Assembly (NCBI RefSeq): GCF_000517065.1
Contig: NZ_KI912105.1
Location: 2,118,820 to 2,182,819, forward strand
Direction: 5' to 3'
Length of the DNA: 64,000 nucleotides
Origin: Alkaliflexus imshenetskii DSM 15055
GTDB taxonomy: Bacteria; Bacteroidota; Bacteroidia; Bacteroidales; Marinilabiliaceae
The position numbers and the translations under genes are program-made. The notes below the pieces were generated by a model. It made no database searches, had not been told where the DNA came from, and worked only from the letters and a program-made list of their open reading frames with translations. This document shows, piece by piece, positions 48,975 to 58,827 of the stretch (its first letter is position 1; every line of letters begins with the position of its first letter).

Positions 48975-49364
48975 TTATTACCCTATAATTATACCATTTT
49001 CACGCGCTTTGCTTCCATGCGGCATTCAATTTTTTTATATTTGTTCAGAATAATACATTATTATCGGTTAGGTAATTGATGCAATGGTTGTTTTAGAATC
49101 CTTTATCGGATATTTAGGAGAGTAAGTTTAGATTGAATACAGATAGCACTCTCATCTTTGACCTAAAGGCACGAGTTTTGCATGGTGCGGAGTTGTTTTG
49201 AGACTACCACCTGTATAATATTTTCAAGTAAACCGATAATCGGGGTTCTATATCCACAAGAGCTAAAATGGAAAAGATTAGCAGGTAGAAGTCTGACCCT
49301 AATTTTGGGGTTCTTAGAGTTTGACGCGTTTTTTCTATATCTATAACACATAAAAAATTGAACA
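48975..49364. other. Intergenic region between cyclase and bactofilin
   Basis: A 390-bp region with no convincing ORF. Two -7-like elements are present on the plus strand: TATATTTG at 49036-49043, with a TTTG 24 bp upstream at 49008-49011, and TAATTTTG at 49300-49307, which lies 57 bp before bactofilin but lacks a -33. The first would give a long 5' leader or a small RNA. Confidence 0.4.
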
Positions 49365-49739
49365 ATGAAAAACTACGAAGCGGAAAGCAAATTGCCAAAT
49401 ATGATTGGGCCGGGTACCAAAATAGTTGGTAATATTGAGACCAACGGAGATATCCGCATTGATGGAAACATCGAAGGCAACATTAACTCCAAAGGAAAAG
49501 TAGTTATTGGCAACAATGGTTTTGTAAAGGGTGAAATAGTTTGCAGCAATGCCGAAATTGCCGGAACACTTAATGGTAAGGCTACCGTTTCCGAACTGCT
49601 TTCGCTTAAAGCCAGTTCCAAAGTAAATGGTGATATCAAATCGGGTAAACTTTCTATTGAGCCTGGTGCCATATTCTCAGGAACCTGCACAATGGGCGGA
49701 AATGCGCCAACAATCCCGCTCCGCGAAGAGAAAAAGTAG
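49365..49739 (+). CDS. Bactofilin-family cytoskeletal protein
   Basis: A 124-residue bactofilin (polymer-forming cytoskeletal family). The central right-handed beta-helix is seen as short hexapeptide-like turns: IVGNIETNGDIRIDGNIEGN, KVVIGNNGFVKGEI and AEIAGTLNGKATV. Short disordered tails flank it. Bactofilins form filaments at the membrane and position envelope enzymes. Its place directly upstream of the F0 genes is shared by many Bacteroidota. A terminator at 49899-49938 separates it from the next genes. Confidence 0.93.
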   Translation: MKNYEAESKLPNMIGPGTKIVGNIETNGDIRIDGNIEGNINSKGKVVIGNNGFVKGEIVCSNAEIAGTLNGKATVSELLSLKASSKVNGDIKSGKLSIEPGAIFSGTCTMGGNAPTIPLREEKK

Positions 49740-49898
49740 TATGATTAAAAGGGTGACATCAGTTAGCTTTGATTTTTAATAGATAAGATAATAGGCTGGT
49801 CGCTTTTTAAAATATTTCACGCACTCATAAATACCATGTATCATGCCCCCGTTAAGAGGTTTTGGTTGATAACACACTGGTAGTTATAAATAATTAGC

Positions 49899-49938
49899 AA
49901 AAATGTCGATAAGGATTATACTTCTTATCGGCATTTTT
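49899..49938 (+). terminator. Intrinsic terminator between bactofilin and the atp operon
   Basis: Arms 49899-49913 and 49924-49938 pair over about 15 bp, with one G-U pair and a 10-nt loop, and the 3' arm runs into a T-tract. It is 160 bp after the bactofilin stop. The following ATP synthase genes therefore probably need their own promoter. Confidence 0.82.
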
Positions 49939-49965
49939 TTTATTTTACCATAAAATATAAATCAC

Positions 49966-50364
49966 ATGATTAGACTATTGATCAAGGAAATTATTTTAGG
50001 TGCTGTTATTCTGGTTGGCGGATTACTCTTTTTCCAATCCATTGGTCTTGCAATTTGGACCAAATGGATAATTTTTTCGTTTGTGCTTACTGCACTTTTT
50101 ACCACCGGAACAGTTTTGTTTAAACTGTTGAAGTTGAGCAAGTCAGAATGGACTGGGTTGTCGTTTGCAGGCATAACATTGGTCAATCAATTAATTCTTT
50201 TAATTCTTTTATTCATTTTTCTTGAACCTGAAGAGACAAATCATCGTATAGTGGCAAAAGTTGGGATTGGGATTTATCTGATTTTCCTCGGAATCGATAC
50301 CTTCTGGAAATTGAAATGGTTACTCCCGCCAAAAACAAATGGGGATAGTGCCGGGAACATATAA
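49966..50364 (+). CDS. Four-helix membrane protein in the AtpI position
   Basis: A 132-residue protein with four hydrophobic segments (about 6-28, 33-53, 66-84 and 97-116). It is unannotated by recognisable motifs. It stands 30 bp before atpB, where many bacteria encode AtpI, an assembly factor for the c-ring, and in Bacteroidota a small hypothetical membrane protein. No AtpZ-like gene is present in the 226 bp before it. An AtpI-like assembly role is inferred from position and topology only. Confidence 0.7.
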   Translation: MIRLLIKEIILGAVILVGGLLFFQSIGLAIWTKWIIFSFVLTALFTTGTVLFKLLKLSKSEWTGLSFAGITLVNQLILLILLFIFLEPEETNHRIVAKVGIGIYLIFLGIDTFWKLKWLLPPKTNGDSAGNI

Positions 50365-50394
50365 ACACATTCATTTGAAAAAGCACTCGCGTCA

Positions 50395-51468
50395 ATGAGA
50401 GCAGCAGGTCTATTTTTCTTTTTGATAGCGACAATATTGCCGCTGCAAGTAAATGCTTCAGTGGCCGGGGAAAAGTCCGGTCAGTTTGATGCAACTGAAA
50501 TGATTATGCATCACATTGCCGATGCACATGAATTTCATATTGTGACATACACCAAGGCTTCGGGGGAAGAGGTTCACATCTCAATGCCTTTACCAGTAAT
50601 AATTTGGCATAGTGGCCGGTTTCACGCCTTCATGTCATCGCGGTTCCATGGCGGTAAGAATCTGGTGCCCGTTGAAGGTGCATACCTTAAATTGTATCAC
50701 GGAAAAATTTATCTTACCAATGTAGAAGGAACAATCCATTACAATGAAAAGGGAGAAGTAGCTAACGCAAAGCCATTAAATTTCTCTATCACCAAGAATG
50801 TGGCGAGCATGTTTTTGGGCAGTTTTTTAATTTTCCTGATTTTTGGAACAGCAGCCAAAAGATATTCTAAACGAGGCGGTTTGGCTGTGCCCAAGGGAAT
50901 TCAGTTGCTTGTTGAGCCCATTATCCTATTTGTGAGAGATGATATTGCCCGTGAGCAAATAGATGCGCGAAAGGCTGATTTGTTTATGCCCTACCTTCTT
51001 ACCCTCTTCTTTTTTATCTGGATTAATAACCTTATTGGATTGATACCATTTTTCCCGGGTGGTGCAAACCTATCCGGAAATATATCCTTTACACTCACCT
51101 TGGCAGTGATGTCTTTTTTTGCTATAAATATTTTCGGATCAAAGCATTACTGGAAGGAAGTTTTAATCGCACCAGGCATTCCGTTTTTTGTGAAGATTTT
51201 TCTTGTGCCAGTTGAGATTATAGGATTGATTACCAAGCCATTTGCACTTATGTTGCGTTTGTTTGCCAACATTACTGCAGGCCATATTATCATACTCAGC
51301 TTAACCTCCATGATATTTATAATGCAATCGGTTTATGCCGCGCCAATGACCATACTGTTATCGTTGATAATGTATTCTCTGGAGTTTTTGGTGGCTATTC
51401 TGCAAGCTTATATATTCACTTTATTAACCTCACTGTTCATTGGCATGGCAGTGAATGAACATCATTAA
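50395..51468 (+). CDS. atpB: F0 ATP synthase subunit a
   Basis: A 357-residue subunit a. It has a signal-like N-terminus (about 1-22) and a periplasmic extension of about 110 residues that is typical for Bacteroidota, then five to six helices. The essential stator Arg lies in LMLRLFANITAGH, and the last helix has LEFLVAILQAYIFTLLTSLF. It forms the proton half-channels against the c-ring. The order continues as atpEFHAG. Confidence 0.95.
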   Translation: MRAAGLFFFLIATILPLQVNASVAGEKSGQFDATEMIMHHIADAHEFHIVTYTKASGEEVHISMPLPVIIWHSGRFHAFMSSRFHGGKNLVPVEGAYLKLYHGKIYLTNVEGTIHYNEKGEVANAKPLNFSITKNVASMFLGSFLIFLIFGTAAKRYSKRGGLAVPKGIQLLVEPIILFVRDDIAREQIDARKADLFMPYLLTLFFFIWINNLIGLIPFFPGGANLSGNISFTLTLAVMSFFAINIFGSKHYWKEVLIAPGIPFFVKIFLVPVEIIGLITKPFALMLRLFANITAGHIIILSLTSMIFIMQSVYAAPMTILLSLIMYSLEFLVAILQAYIFTLLTSLFIGMAVNEHH

Positions 51469-51489
51469 TCAAACTAAAACTTTTTTAAC

Positions 51490-51696
51490 ATGGAAGGATT
51501 GAATTTAACCCCTTTTGGCTTAGGCCTGATTGTTTTCTCTGCTGCTTATGGTATTAGTAGAATAGCGCAAGCCGCTATGGAAGCTATGGCCCGTCAGCCC
51601 GAGATCAGCTCAAAAATTCAAACCGCAATGATTGTGGTTGCTGCGTTAATTGAAGGAGCTACACTTTTTGCCATTGTTGTGGCGTGGCTGGGATAA
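51490..51696 (+). CDS. atpE: F0 ATP synthase subunit c
   Basis: A 68-residue proteolipid with two helices joined by the ARQPE loop (residues 34-38). The ion-carrying Glu55 is in ALIEGATLF. The residues expected for sodium binding (a Gln in helix 1, Ser or Thr after the Glu) are absent, so it should carry protons. The GxGxGxG packing motif of helix 1 is nearly lost: the segment reads SAAYGISRIAQAAMEAM, with only Gly21 kept. This loss is unusual and may affect ring size. Confidence 0.95.
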   Translation: MEGLNLTPFGLGLIVFSAAYGISRIAQAAMEAMARQPEISSKIQTAMIVVAALIEGATLFAIVVAWLG

Positions 51697-51731
51697 GGTA
51701 ATCGTTTTTGCACTAACCAAATTGTTGTATT

Positions 51732-52226
51732 ATGGGACTTTTGATGCCGGATCCCGGGTTGGTTTTCTGGACCTCCTTTTCATTTCTCACGTTACTCATT
51801 TTGTTGAGAAAGTACGCCTGGAAACCAATCCTAAGGGCGCTTAAAGTGAGGGAGGAGTACATAGAGTTTTCGCTGAAGGACGCCGACCAGGCTCGTGAAG
51901 AGTTGCGCAAACTATCAGATACCCGCAAACAGATGATAGAAGCATCTCGTTTGGAAAGGGAGAAGATGATACGTGAAGCGCGCGACCTCAGGGAGGAAAT
52001 AATCAGGGAAGCAAGAACCGCGGCCGAAGCCGAATCTACCCGAATGATAGAGCAAGCCCGTGCCCAGATACAACGCGAGCGTAAGGAGTCTTTATCTGAA
52101 ATTAGGCAGCAAATAGGGTTAATATCACTCGAAATTGCTGAGAAGATTCTGAAGCAGGAACTTGCCAGTGATGAAAAACAGAAACATGTAATTAATGAAT
52201 ACCTCAATCAGGTGAATTTTAACTAA
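51732..52226 (+). CDS. atpF: F0 ATP synthase subunit b
   Basis: A 164-residue subunit b. One membrane helix at about residues 9-26 (FWTSFSFLTLLILL) is followed by a long charged coiled coil rich in Arg and Glu, which forms the peripheral stalk. No second b-type subunit is encoded. It lies 35 bp after atpE. Confidence 0.95.
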   Translation: MGLLMPDPGLVFWTSFSFLTLLILLRKYAWKPILRALKVREEYIEFSLKDADQAREELRKLSDTRKQMIEASRLEREKMIREARDLREEIIREARTAAEAESTRMIEQARAQIQRERKESLSEIRQQIGLISLEIAEKILKQELASDEKQKHVINEYLNQVNFN

Positions 52227-52270
52227 TTTTGATTGTACGGTTCATCGAATTTAACAAACCATTCGTATAA

Positions 52271-52813
52271 ATGAATGCAAGCCTGATAGCCATGCGGTAT
52301 GCCAATGCGCTCTTTCAATTGGGGAAAGTAGATGAATTGGTGCTCGATTCCATTTACATCGACTGTTCCTACTTAAAGGGGGTCATGAAGGAGTCGCAGG
52401 ATCTTGATCAATTTTTACGCAACGCATTGATTAAGCCAGGCAAAAAGATCCAGGTTTTTCATGGTATTTTTGAAAAGCAATTGCATGTATATACACTCAA
52501 GTTTATTGATTTGGTTATCAATAACAACAGAGAGGTACTTCTAAGTAGTATCCTTCTCAATTTTATCGAGATGTATCGCAGGTTTAAGGGCATTAAAACC
52601 GTTACGGTAATAACAGCTGTGCCCATCGATGATAAAATGCATCAGGCTATTTGTGAGAGTATAGGCAGGCAGTTTAGCTGTTTGGCCGAACTCGAATGCC
52701 GCGTTGACCCTGATATTATCGGTGGCTTGGTGCTTATGATGGATGGCAAAATGGTTGATGGCAGTATAACGGGGCAGTTGCGCTCTATGAAAAAGAAATT
52801 GTTGACTAATTAG
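52271..52813 (+). CDS. atpH: F1 ATP synthase subunit delta
   Basis: A 180-residue delta subunit connecting the peripheral stalk to F1. It starts [17 protein letters not shown] and has LINFxxMYRR-type helix [11 protein letters not shown] and the C-terminal [20 protein letters not shown] that defines the family (cited in part). It lies between atpF and atpA with 44 and 11 bp gaps. Confidence 0.94.
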   Translation: MNASLIAMRYANALFQLGKVDELVLDSIYIDCSYLKGVMKESQDLDQFLRNALIKPGKKIQVFHGIFEKQLHVYTLKFIDLVINNNREVLLSSILLNFIEMYRRFKGIKTVTVITAVPIDDKMHQAICESIGRQFSCLAELECRVDPDIIGGLVLMMDGKMVDGSITGQLRSMKKKLLTN

Positions 52814-52824
52814 AAGTTCAGCTA

Positions 52825-54414
52825 ATGGAACAAATCAAACCTTCTGAGGTCTCTGACCTTTTGCGCAAGCAGATTGAGGGATTTCAATCATCTTCCCAGT
52901 TGGAGGAAGTTGGGACGGTTCTTCAGGTGGGAGACGGAATTGCCCGGGTATATGGCCTGACCAATGTAAAATCCAACGAACTTGTTGAGTTGGATAGATG
53001 CATGGGTGTGGTTCTTAACCTGGAGCAGGATAACGTCGGAATTGTGCTTTTTGGTCCTTCCCATCTGGTTCGCGAGGGCGACGTGGTGCGCCGTACCGGA
53101 CGAATCGCATCCATACGCGTGGGCGATGGTATGGCGGGTCGTGTGGTGAATTCCCTTGGAGAACCGCTTGACGGAAAAGGCCCCGTACTTGGTGAATTGT
53201 ACGAGATGCCACTGGAACGTAAAGCTCCCGAGGTGATTTTCAGGCAGCCCGTTAAAGAACCATTGCAAACCGGACTAAAGGCCATTGATGCCATGACACC
53301 TATCGGTCGTGGCCAGAGGGAGCTGATCATTGGCGACCGGCAAACCGGGAAAACGGCCATTGCGCTTGATACCATCATCAACCAAAAAGCCTTTTACGAT
53401 AAAGGGGAGCCGGTATTTTGTGTATATGTTGCCATTGGTCAGAAAGGTAGTACCGTGGCACAAATTGTAAAAACCCTTGAGCAGCATGGCGCCATGGACT
53501 ACACGGTTGTGGTGATGGCCACCGCCTCAGATCCTGCTGCCATGCAGTTTTACGCACCTTTTACCGGAACAGCTATTGGAGAATTTTTTCGCGACACTGG
53601 CCGTCACGCACTGATTATTTATGATGATTTATCAAAACAGGCGGTTTCATATCGCGAAGTATCATTGCTTTTGAGGCGCCCACCCGGGCGGGAGGCATTC
53701 CCCGGTGATATTTTTTACCTGCATTCACGCTTGCTGGAGCGTGCAGCAAGAATTATCGATTCGAAAGAGATTGCTTCAAAGATGAACGACCTACCTGCTT
53801 CCATCGCAAGCATTGTAAAAGGTGGCGGTTCGCTCACTGCCCTGCCAATTATCGAAACACAGGCAGGTGACGTATCGGCATATATCCCAACCAACGTGAT
53901 ATCTATTACCGATGGGCAGATTTTTCTTGAATCGTCGTTGTTTAATGCCGGCATTCGACCCGCAATTAACGTGGGAATATCCGTTTCCCGTGTTGGTGGT
54001 AATGCTCAAATTAAGCCAATGAAGAAAGTGGCCGGCACATTGAAACTCGATCAGGCACAGTATCGCGAGCTTGAAGCTTTCTCCAAATTCGGTTCTGATC
54101 TTGATCTTGCAACCATGGCGGTGTTGGATAAAGGGCGCAAGAATGTTGAACTTTTAAAACAGCCACAATATAAGCCTATGGCAGTAGCGCAACAGGTAGC
54201 TCTGATTTTTTGTGGAACCAGAGGTTTACTTCGCGATGTGCCTATGGATAAAATACAGGAATTTGAGCACGATTTTATTCAGAATCTGGAGCTGAGGCAT
54301 GGTGTTGTGTTGGAGAGTATTACTGCCGGAAAACTGGATGATGATATTGAGGCATTACTGCGTGATGTGGCAGAGGATCTTTGTGTGAAATACAGAGTTC
54401 ACGACCAGGAGTAA
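52825..54414 (+). CDS. atpA: F1 ATP synthase subunit alpha
   Basis: A 529-residue alpha subunit with the P-loop GDRQTGKT at residues 170-177 and the regulatory (non-catalytic) nucleotide site. Later segments include [20 protein letters not shown] and [14 protein letters not shown], the family signature region. It pairs with beta from the distant atpD locus, so the two loci must be expressed in balance. atpG follows after 15 bp. Confidence 0.97.
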   Translation: MEQIKPSEVSDLLRKQIEGFQSSSQLEEVGTVLQVGDGIARVYGLTNVKSNELVELDRCMGVVLNLEQDNVGIVLFGPSHLVREGDVVRRTGRIASIRVGDGMAGRVVNSLGEPLDGKGPVLGELYEMPLERKAPEVIFRQPVKEPLQTGLKAIDAMTPIGRGQRELIIGDRQTGKTAIALDTIINQKAFYDKGEPVFCVYVAIGQKGSTVAQIVKTLEQHGAMDYTVVVMATASDPAAMQFYAPFTGTAIGEFFRDTGRHALIIYDDLSKQAVSYREVSLLLRRPPGREAFPGDIFYLHSRLLERAARIIDSKEIASKMNDLPASIASIVKGGGSLTALPIIETQAGDVSAYIPTNVISITDGQIFLESSLFNAGIRPAINVGISVSRVGGNAQIKPMKKVAGTLKLDQAQYRELEAFSKFGSDLDLATMAVLDKGRKNVELLKQPQYKPMAVAQQVALIFCGTRGLLRDVPMDKIQEFEHDFIQNLELRHGVVLESITAGKLDDDIEALLRDVAEDLCVKYRVHDQE

Positions 54415-54429
54415 TTTTTTCAGACTAAG

Positions 54430-55311
54430 ATGGCAAACCTTAAAGACATACGCACCCGCATAAATTCGGTTAAGACCACCCGTCAGGTGACGAGTGCCAT
54501 GAAGATGGTTTCTGCTGCCCGATTGAAAAAGGCGCAGGATGATATCTCGCACATCAGGCCTTTTACCAGTCGTTTGGCATCAATTATCCAAGACTTAACC
54601 AGCGCGATTGATGAGAAGATACCTGTTTCATATACCGTGAGCGGGAAAGGCAAATTAACTCTGGTGCTTGCAATAGCATCCAACCGCGGGTTGTGTGGTG
54701 GGTTCAACATAAACGTGGTGAAGGAGGTACAAAGTCTTTTATCAGGTAAATTGCGCGATGAATATCGCAAAGGGAATGTATTGGTTGGTGTAATGGGCAA
54801 ACAGATTGAGAAACTCTTTAAGTCACGCGACATCAAGGCAGATTTTATATATCATGAATTGCTCTTTTCTGCCTCTTACGAATCGATTTCAGGATTGGCC
54901 AATGAGTTGATGTTAGAGTTTAAGGAGGGAAATCTGAAGGAGGTGATACTGGTGTATAATGAGTTTGTGAACGCAGCTGTTCAGGCGGTACAAGTACAAC
55001 AGTATCTGCCATTTGCCGTGCCAAAGTCAGATACTGCTGATGAACTTCTTGATTATATTCTGGAGCCGGATCCAGTCAGCATCATCGATTCTCTTATTCC
55101 CAAGATGCTTCAGACCATGCTTTACCAGGTAGTGCTTGAATCTTTGGCATCGGAACATGGGGCACGGATGACCTCTATGCATAAAGCAACAGACAATGCT
55201 TCGGATCTTATTCGTGATTTGCAACTAAGTTATAACAAGGCCCGCCAGACTGCCATTACCAATCAGATAGTGGAAATAACCGGCGGAGCCGAGGCTTTAA
55301 AAGGAGGCTAG
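54430..55311 (+). CDS. atpG: F1 ATP synthase subunit gamma
   Basis: A 293-residue gamma subunit, the rotor shaft. The N-terminal helix reads MANLKDIRTRINSVKTTRQV and then TSAMKMVSAARL; the core has ASNRGLCGGFN; the C-terminal helix has SLASEHGARMTSMHKATDNA and YNKARQTAITNQIVEI. It closes the atpBEFHAG operon. The stop codon lies inside a palindrome (55302-55317) shared with the end of the convergent homoserine dehydrogenase gene. Confidence 0.96.
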   Translation: MANLKDIRTRINSVKTTRQVTSAMKMVSAARLKKAQDDISHIRPFTSRLASIIQDLTSAIDEKIPVSYTVSGKGKLTLVLAIASNRGLCGGFNINVVKEVQSLLSGKLRDEYRKGNVLVGVMGKQIEKLFKSRDIKADFIYHELLFSASYESISGLANELMLEFKEGNLKEVILVYNEFVNAAVQAVQVQQYLPFAVPKSDTADELLDYILEPDPVSIIDSLIPKMLQTMLYQVVLESLASEHGARMTSMHKATDNASDLIRDLQLSYNKARQTAITNQIVEITGGAEALKGG

Positions 55312-55317
55312 CCTCCT
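55302..55317. terminator. Palindrome shared by the ends of atpG and hom
   Basis: AGGAGGCTAGCCTCCT is a perfect palindrome (6-bp stem, CTAG loop) that contains the atpG stop and reaches the first base of the hom stop on the other strand. On the minus strand it is followed by TTTT. It is a plausible compact bidirectional terminator for two convergent genes only 4 bp apart. Confidence 0.5.
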
Positions 55318-56521
55318 AATAGTTTAACGATTTTCCGGTAGCTGCTATGAACAGATCTTTATTGTTTCGTAGCAGCTCCTTTTTTTGTATCAGGCAGCTA
55401 AGCTTTACAAATCCTATTTTATAGGAATGCACAGGTCCCTGGTAGGCTTCGGAAACCGATTGAAAATCGATGAGCTTTAGGACGTCCGGATGGTTGTAGC
55501 GAAGGTAAATCTCAATGGCACCATCCTTAAAATAGTTAAAACCCTCAAAATAGTTGGCCTTTTTATACTCATACCGATAGTTGTGCATCAATGCCGTAAT
55601 GTCGGATAGCACAGCCGACCCGGTTGGATGGCCGCCTGCTCCTTTACCAAACATAAACTGCTTGTCGTAGGCCAGGCCTTTTATTACCACGCCATTAAAT
55701 TCGTCTTCTACACTGTAAATATATTTGTCGCGTGCCACAAAGCGTGGCAACACAAAGAGGGTGATTTTTTTATCGCGCAAGCGTTCCACCTGACCCACCA
55801 GTTTGATTTTAAAACCTTTCTCGCGGGCATAGCGGATGTCAAAGTCGGATATGTTTGAGATGCCGTAATTCAATACTTCATCGGGATTTATTACCACACC
55901 AAAGCTGTGCATGGTAAGAATGATGAGTTTGAAGAGCGAATCGAAGCCATCTACATCGAAAGATGGGTCAGCCTCTGCAAACCCTAAGTCCTGAGCTTCT
56001 TTTAGCGCCTCGGTGTAAAGTTTGTTGTGGTCAAAAACCTTGGAGAGGATGTAGTTGGATGAGCCGTTGAGAATTCCGGTTACAGACAGAAGCAGGTCGT
56101 TGTCGTAATACTCCTCCAGACTACGTATGACAGGGATACTACCACATGCCGACGCTTCATAAAGCAAGGATACGTTGTGCTTTTTCTGGAGCTCAATCAT
56201 CTCCTTCATGTTTTCGGCAATCATTTTTTTATTGGCCGAAACAACGTTTTTGCCTTTGCTGAGAGCCGTTTTTACTATCTGATAAGCTTCCTGAGAATCG
56301 TTGATAAGTTCAACTACGGTATTTATTTCCGGATCGTTAAGTATGTCATTGGCATCGTAGCAAAAAAGCTCTTCGGGTAAACCTCTCTCTTTCTTATTTT
56401 TGACACATATTTTGGAGATGGCCTTATCGAGCGCCGGGCTTTGGCTTATCACGTCGTACAGGCCTTGTCCCACCACACCAAATCCAAATAATCCGATGTT
56501 AATTTTCTGTTGACTGGTCAT
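55316..56521 (-). CDS. hom: Homoserine dehydrogenase
   Basis: A 401-residue NAD(P)-dependent enzyme making homoserine from aspartate semialdehyde, the branch to methionine and threonine. The nucleotide motif is GLFGFGVVGQGLYDV; SANKKMIAE and ASACGSIPVI carry the catalytic Lys region and substrate loop, followed by LNGSSNYILSK. The C-terminal part after about residue 335 is shorter than the usual ACT domain, so threonine feedback may be weak or absent. It lies 6 bp after the O-acetylhomoserine sulfhydrylase gene, which dedicates it to methionine synthesis. Confidence 0.93.
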   Translation of the reverse strand: MTSQQKINIGLFGFGVVGQGLYDVISQSPALDKAISKICVKNKKERGLPEELFCYDANDILNDPEINTVVELINDSQEAYQIVKTALSKGKNVVSANKKMIAENMKEMIELQKKHNVSLLYEASACGSIPVIRSLEEYYDNDLLLSVTGILNGSSNYILSKVFDHNKLYTEALKEAQDLGFAEADPSFDVDGFDSLFKLIILTMHSFGVVINPDEVLNYGISNISDFDIRYAREKGFKIKLVGQVERLRDKKITLFVLPRFVARDKYIYSVEDEFNGVVIKGLAYDKQFMFGKGAGGHPTGSAVLSDITALMHNYRYEYKKANYFEGFNYFKDGAIEIYLRYNHPDVLKLIDFQSVSEAYQGPVHSYKIGFVKLSCLIQKKELLRNNKDLFIAATGKSLNY

Positions 56522-56527
56522 TGGATG

Positions 56528-57832
<1,305 letters not shown>

Positions 57833-57882
57833 TCAGGTTATATTATTCATTTTTAATAAACAGAAATAGCTCAACAATGCGG

Positions 57883-57946
57883 GTCGCATCGGAATCTGAC
57901 AGTAACAAAAACTAAATGGAATAATAAAGATCAGACAGGATGCGAC
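57883..57946 (-). promoter_or_regulatory. Inverted repeat in the metY leader
   Basis: Arms GTCGCATC plus TCTGA (57883-57899) and TCAGA plus GATGCGAC (57931-57946) pair in two helices around a small internal loop, with a loop of about 31 nt. It lies 66-129 bp upstream of metY. It lacks a T-run. Just after it on the minus strand, ATGCG-ACC-CGCAT can form an overlapping alternative hairpin, which suits an attenuator, but this was judged by eye only. Confidence 0.5.
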
Positions 57947-57948
57947 AG

Positions 57949-57960
57949 GCCGTTAGCGGC
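57949..57960 (-). promoter_or_regulatory. Small hairpin at the end of the putative metY leader ORF
   Basis: GCCG-TTAG-CGGC is a perfect 4-bp GC stem with a 4-nt loop. Its loop contains the stop codon of the possible leader peptide (57953-57955), so a ribosome stalled before the stop would block it. Confidence 0.4.
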
Positions 57961-58000
57961 GCATGGACATTCGCATCGTGGAGAAAGAAGCTGATGACAT
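57953..58000 (-). CDS. Possible methionine-rich leader peptide upstream of metY
   Basis: A 15-codon frame reading MSSASFSTMRMSMRR, with four Met of 15 including three within MRMSM, ends 135 bp before metY. Met codons are rare, so such a cluster ahead of a methionine operon is suggestive of ribosome-mediated attenuation. A TAGTTTTG -7-type element lies only 3 bp upstream, which would make the message nearly leaderless. Evidence is limited to the composition, position and the hairpins that follow. Confidence 0.33.
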   Translation of the reverse strand: MSSASFSTMRMSMRR

Positions 58001-58003
58001 AGT

Positions 58004-58038
58004 CAAAACTATTGCTAAGGCCATTGTGGCTGAGCAAT
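58004..58038 (-). promoter_or_regulatory. Candidate promoter of the metY-hom operon
   Basis: On the minus strand TAGTTTTG (complement of 58004-58011) matches TAnnTTTG, and ATTG (complement of 58035-58038) lies 23 bp upstream as a partial -33 element. Transcription would start near 58000 and give a leader of about 180 nt. Confidence 0.4.
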
Positions 58039-58328
58039 GCATCAGGTGATGAATGTTTTGACGGTTTATCATATCTTTAATGTCTGTAATTGCAAATATG
58101 GCTATTTCATCGTGAAAAACAAATAGAACGACAAGAAACTATTTTTTTGTAGCAAAATTAAGGTATAGTAGGTCTGTTTTCTTTGGGTTATTGCCATTGA
58201 AGTTCATTGTTAAAGTGCGATACAGGCATTTTTACGTTATCTGCGAAAATTTCAATAAAAAATGGCTAGCCTGCGAATGTTTTTAAGATTGGTTGTGTCC
58301 AAAGAATACAACCAAAAATATAAAGGCA

Positions 58329-58703
58329 ATGAAAAAGTTCGTTTTATCAATGATGACAGTTGCAGGTTTTCTTTTTATGGGAACCGTAATTGCAGAAGCA
58401 CAAGAGAAAGAAGCAACTAAGGCAACTACAACTGAGAATGTGCGCAGTGGGTTTGTTGATGCCGATGGAGATGGCGTGTGCGACCGGTACGATGGTACCC
58501 GTCCCGGTAAAGGATTAAGAGAGGGGCAGGGCGAAGGCGTTAAGCGAGATGATGGAGTCAGACGCGGTATGCAAAAAGGTTTGCGTGATGGACGCGGCCA
58601 GAAACAAGAGATGCGAGATGGTACCGGACAGGGTAGGGGACGAGGTGACCGCCAGCAATTGCGAAATGGCACCGGACAGAATTGTCCCAATCCCCAGAAA
58701 TAA
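58329..58703 (+). CDS. Small secreted Gly/Arg-rich protein with a DGDGVCD calcium-type motif
   Basis: A 124-residue protein with a signal peptide (MKKFVLSMMTVAGFLF and then AEAQ). The mature part has FVDADGDGVCDRYD, which resembles a thrombospondin type 3 or EF-hand calcium loop, then about 75 residues of Gly, Arg, Gln and Asp in imperfect repeats (RDGTGQ, RNGTGQ, RDGRGQ). It ends with one more Cys. Similar small proteins occur in Bacteroidota without known function. It precedes an ECF sigma operon whose last gene also has a Gly/Arg-rich tail. The 5' region has a 7-bp hairpin at 58290-58314. Confidence 0.75.
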   Translation: MKKFVLSMMTVAGFLFMGTVIAEAQEKEATKATTTENVRSGFVDADGDGVCDRYDGTRPGKGLREGQGEGVKRDDGVRRGMQKGLRDGRGQKQEMRDGTGQGRGRGDRQQLRNGTGQNCPNPQK

Positions 58704-58827
58704 ATATCTTGATGGAGTTGCCTGAAATATTTGGATGATATGAGGCTCATTCGCTTTCAGACAACTCTATCGATATCAAATGTTGGGTTTTGCCCCTATT
58801 GCATAAGGTTTTTACAATGTTTTGCCA

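Noticed and set aside
49741-49779. A 12-codon frame after bactofilin as an AtpZ remnant
   Set aside because: It is too short and shows no AtpZ-like hydrophobic segments.
51713-52207. Minus-strand frame of 164 codons antisense to atpF
   Set aside because: The charged coiled coil of atpF produces a long Ser/Arg-rich antisense frame; there is no independent evidence for a gene.
58293-58328. In-frame extension of the Gly/Arg-rich protein to 58293
   Set aside because: It would start at a non-ATG codon and place 12 residues before an otherwise perfect signal peptide beginning at ATG 58329.
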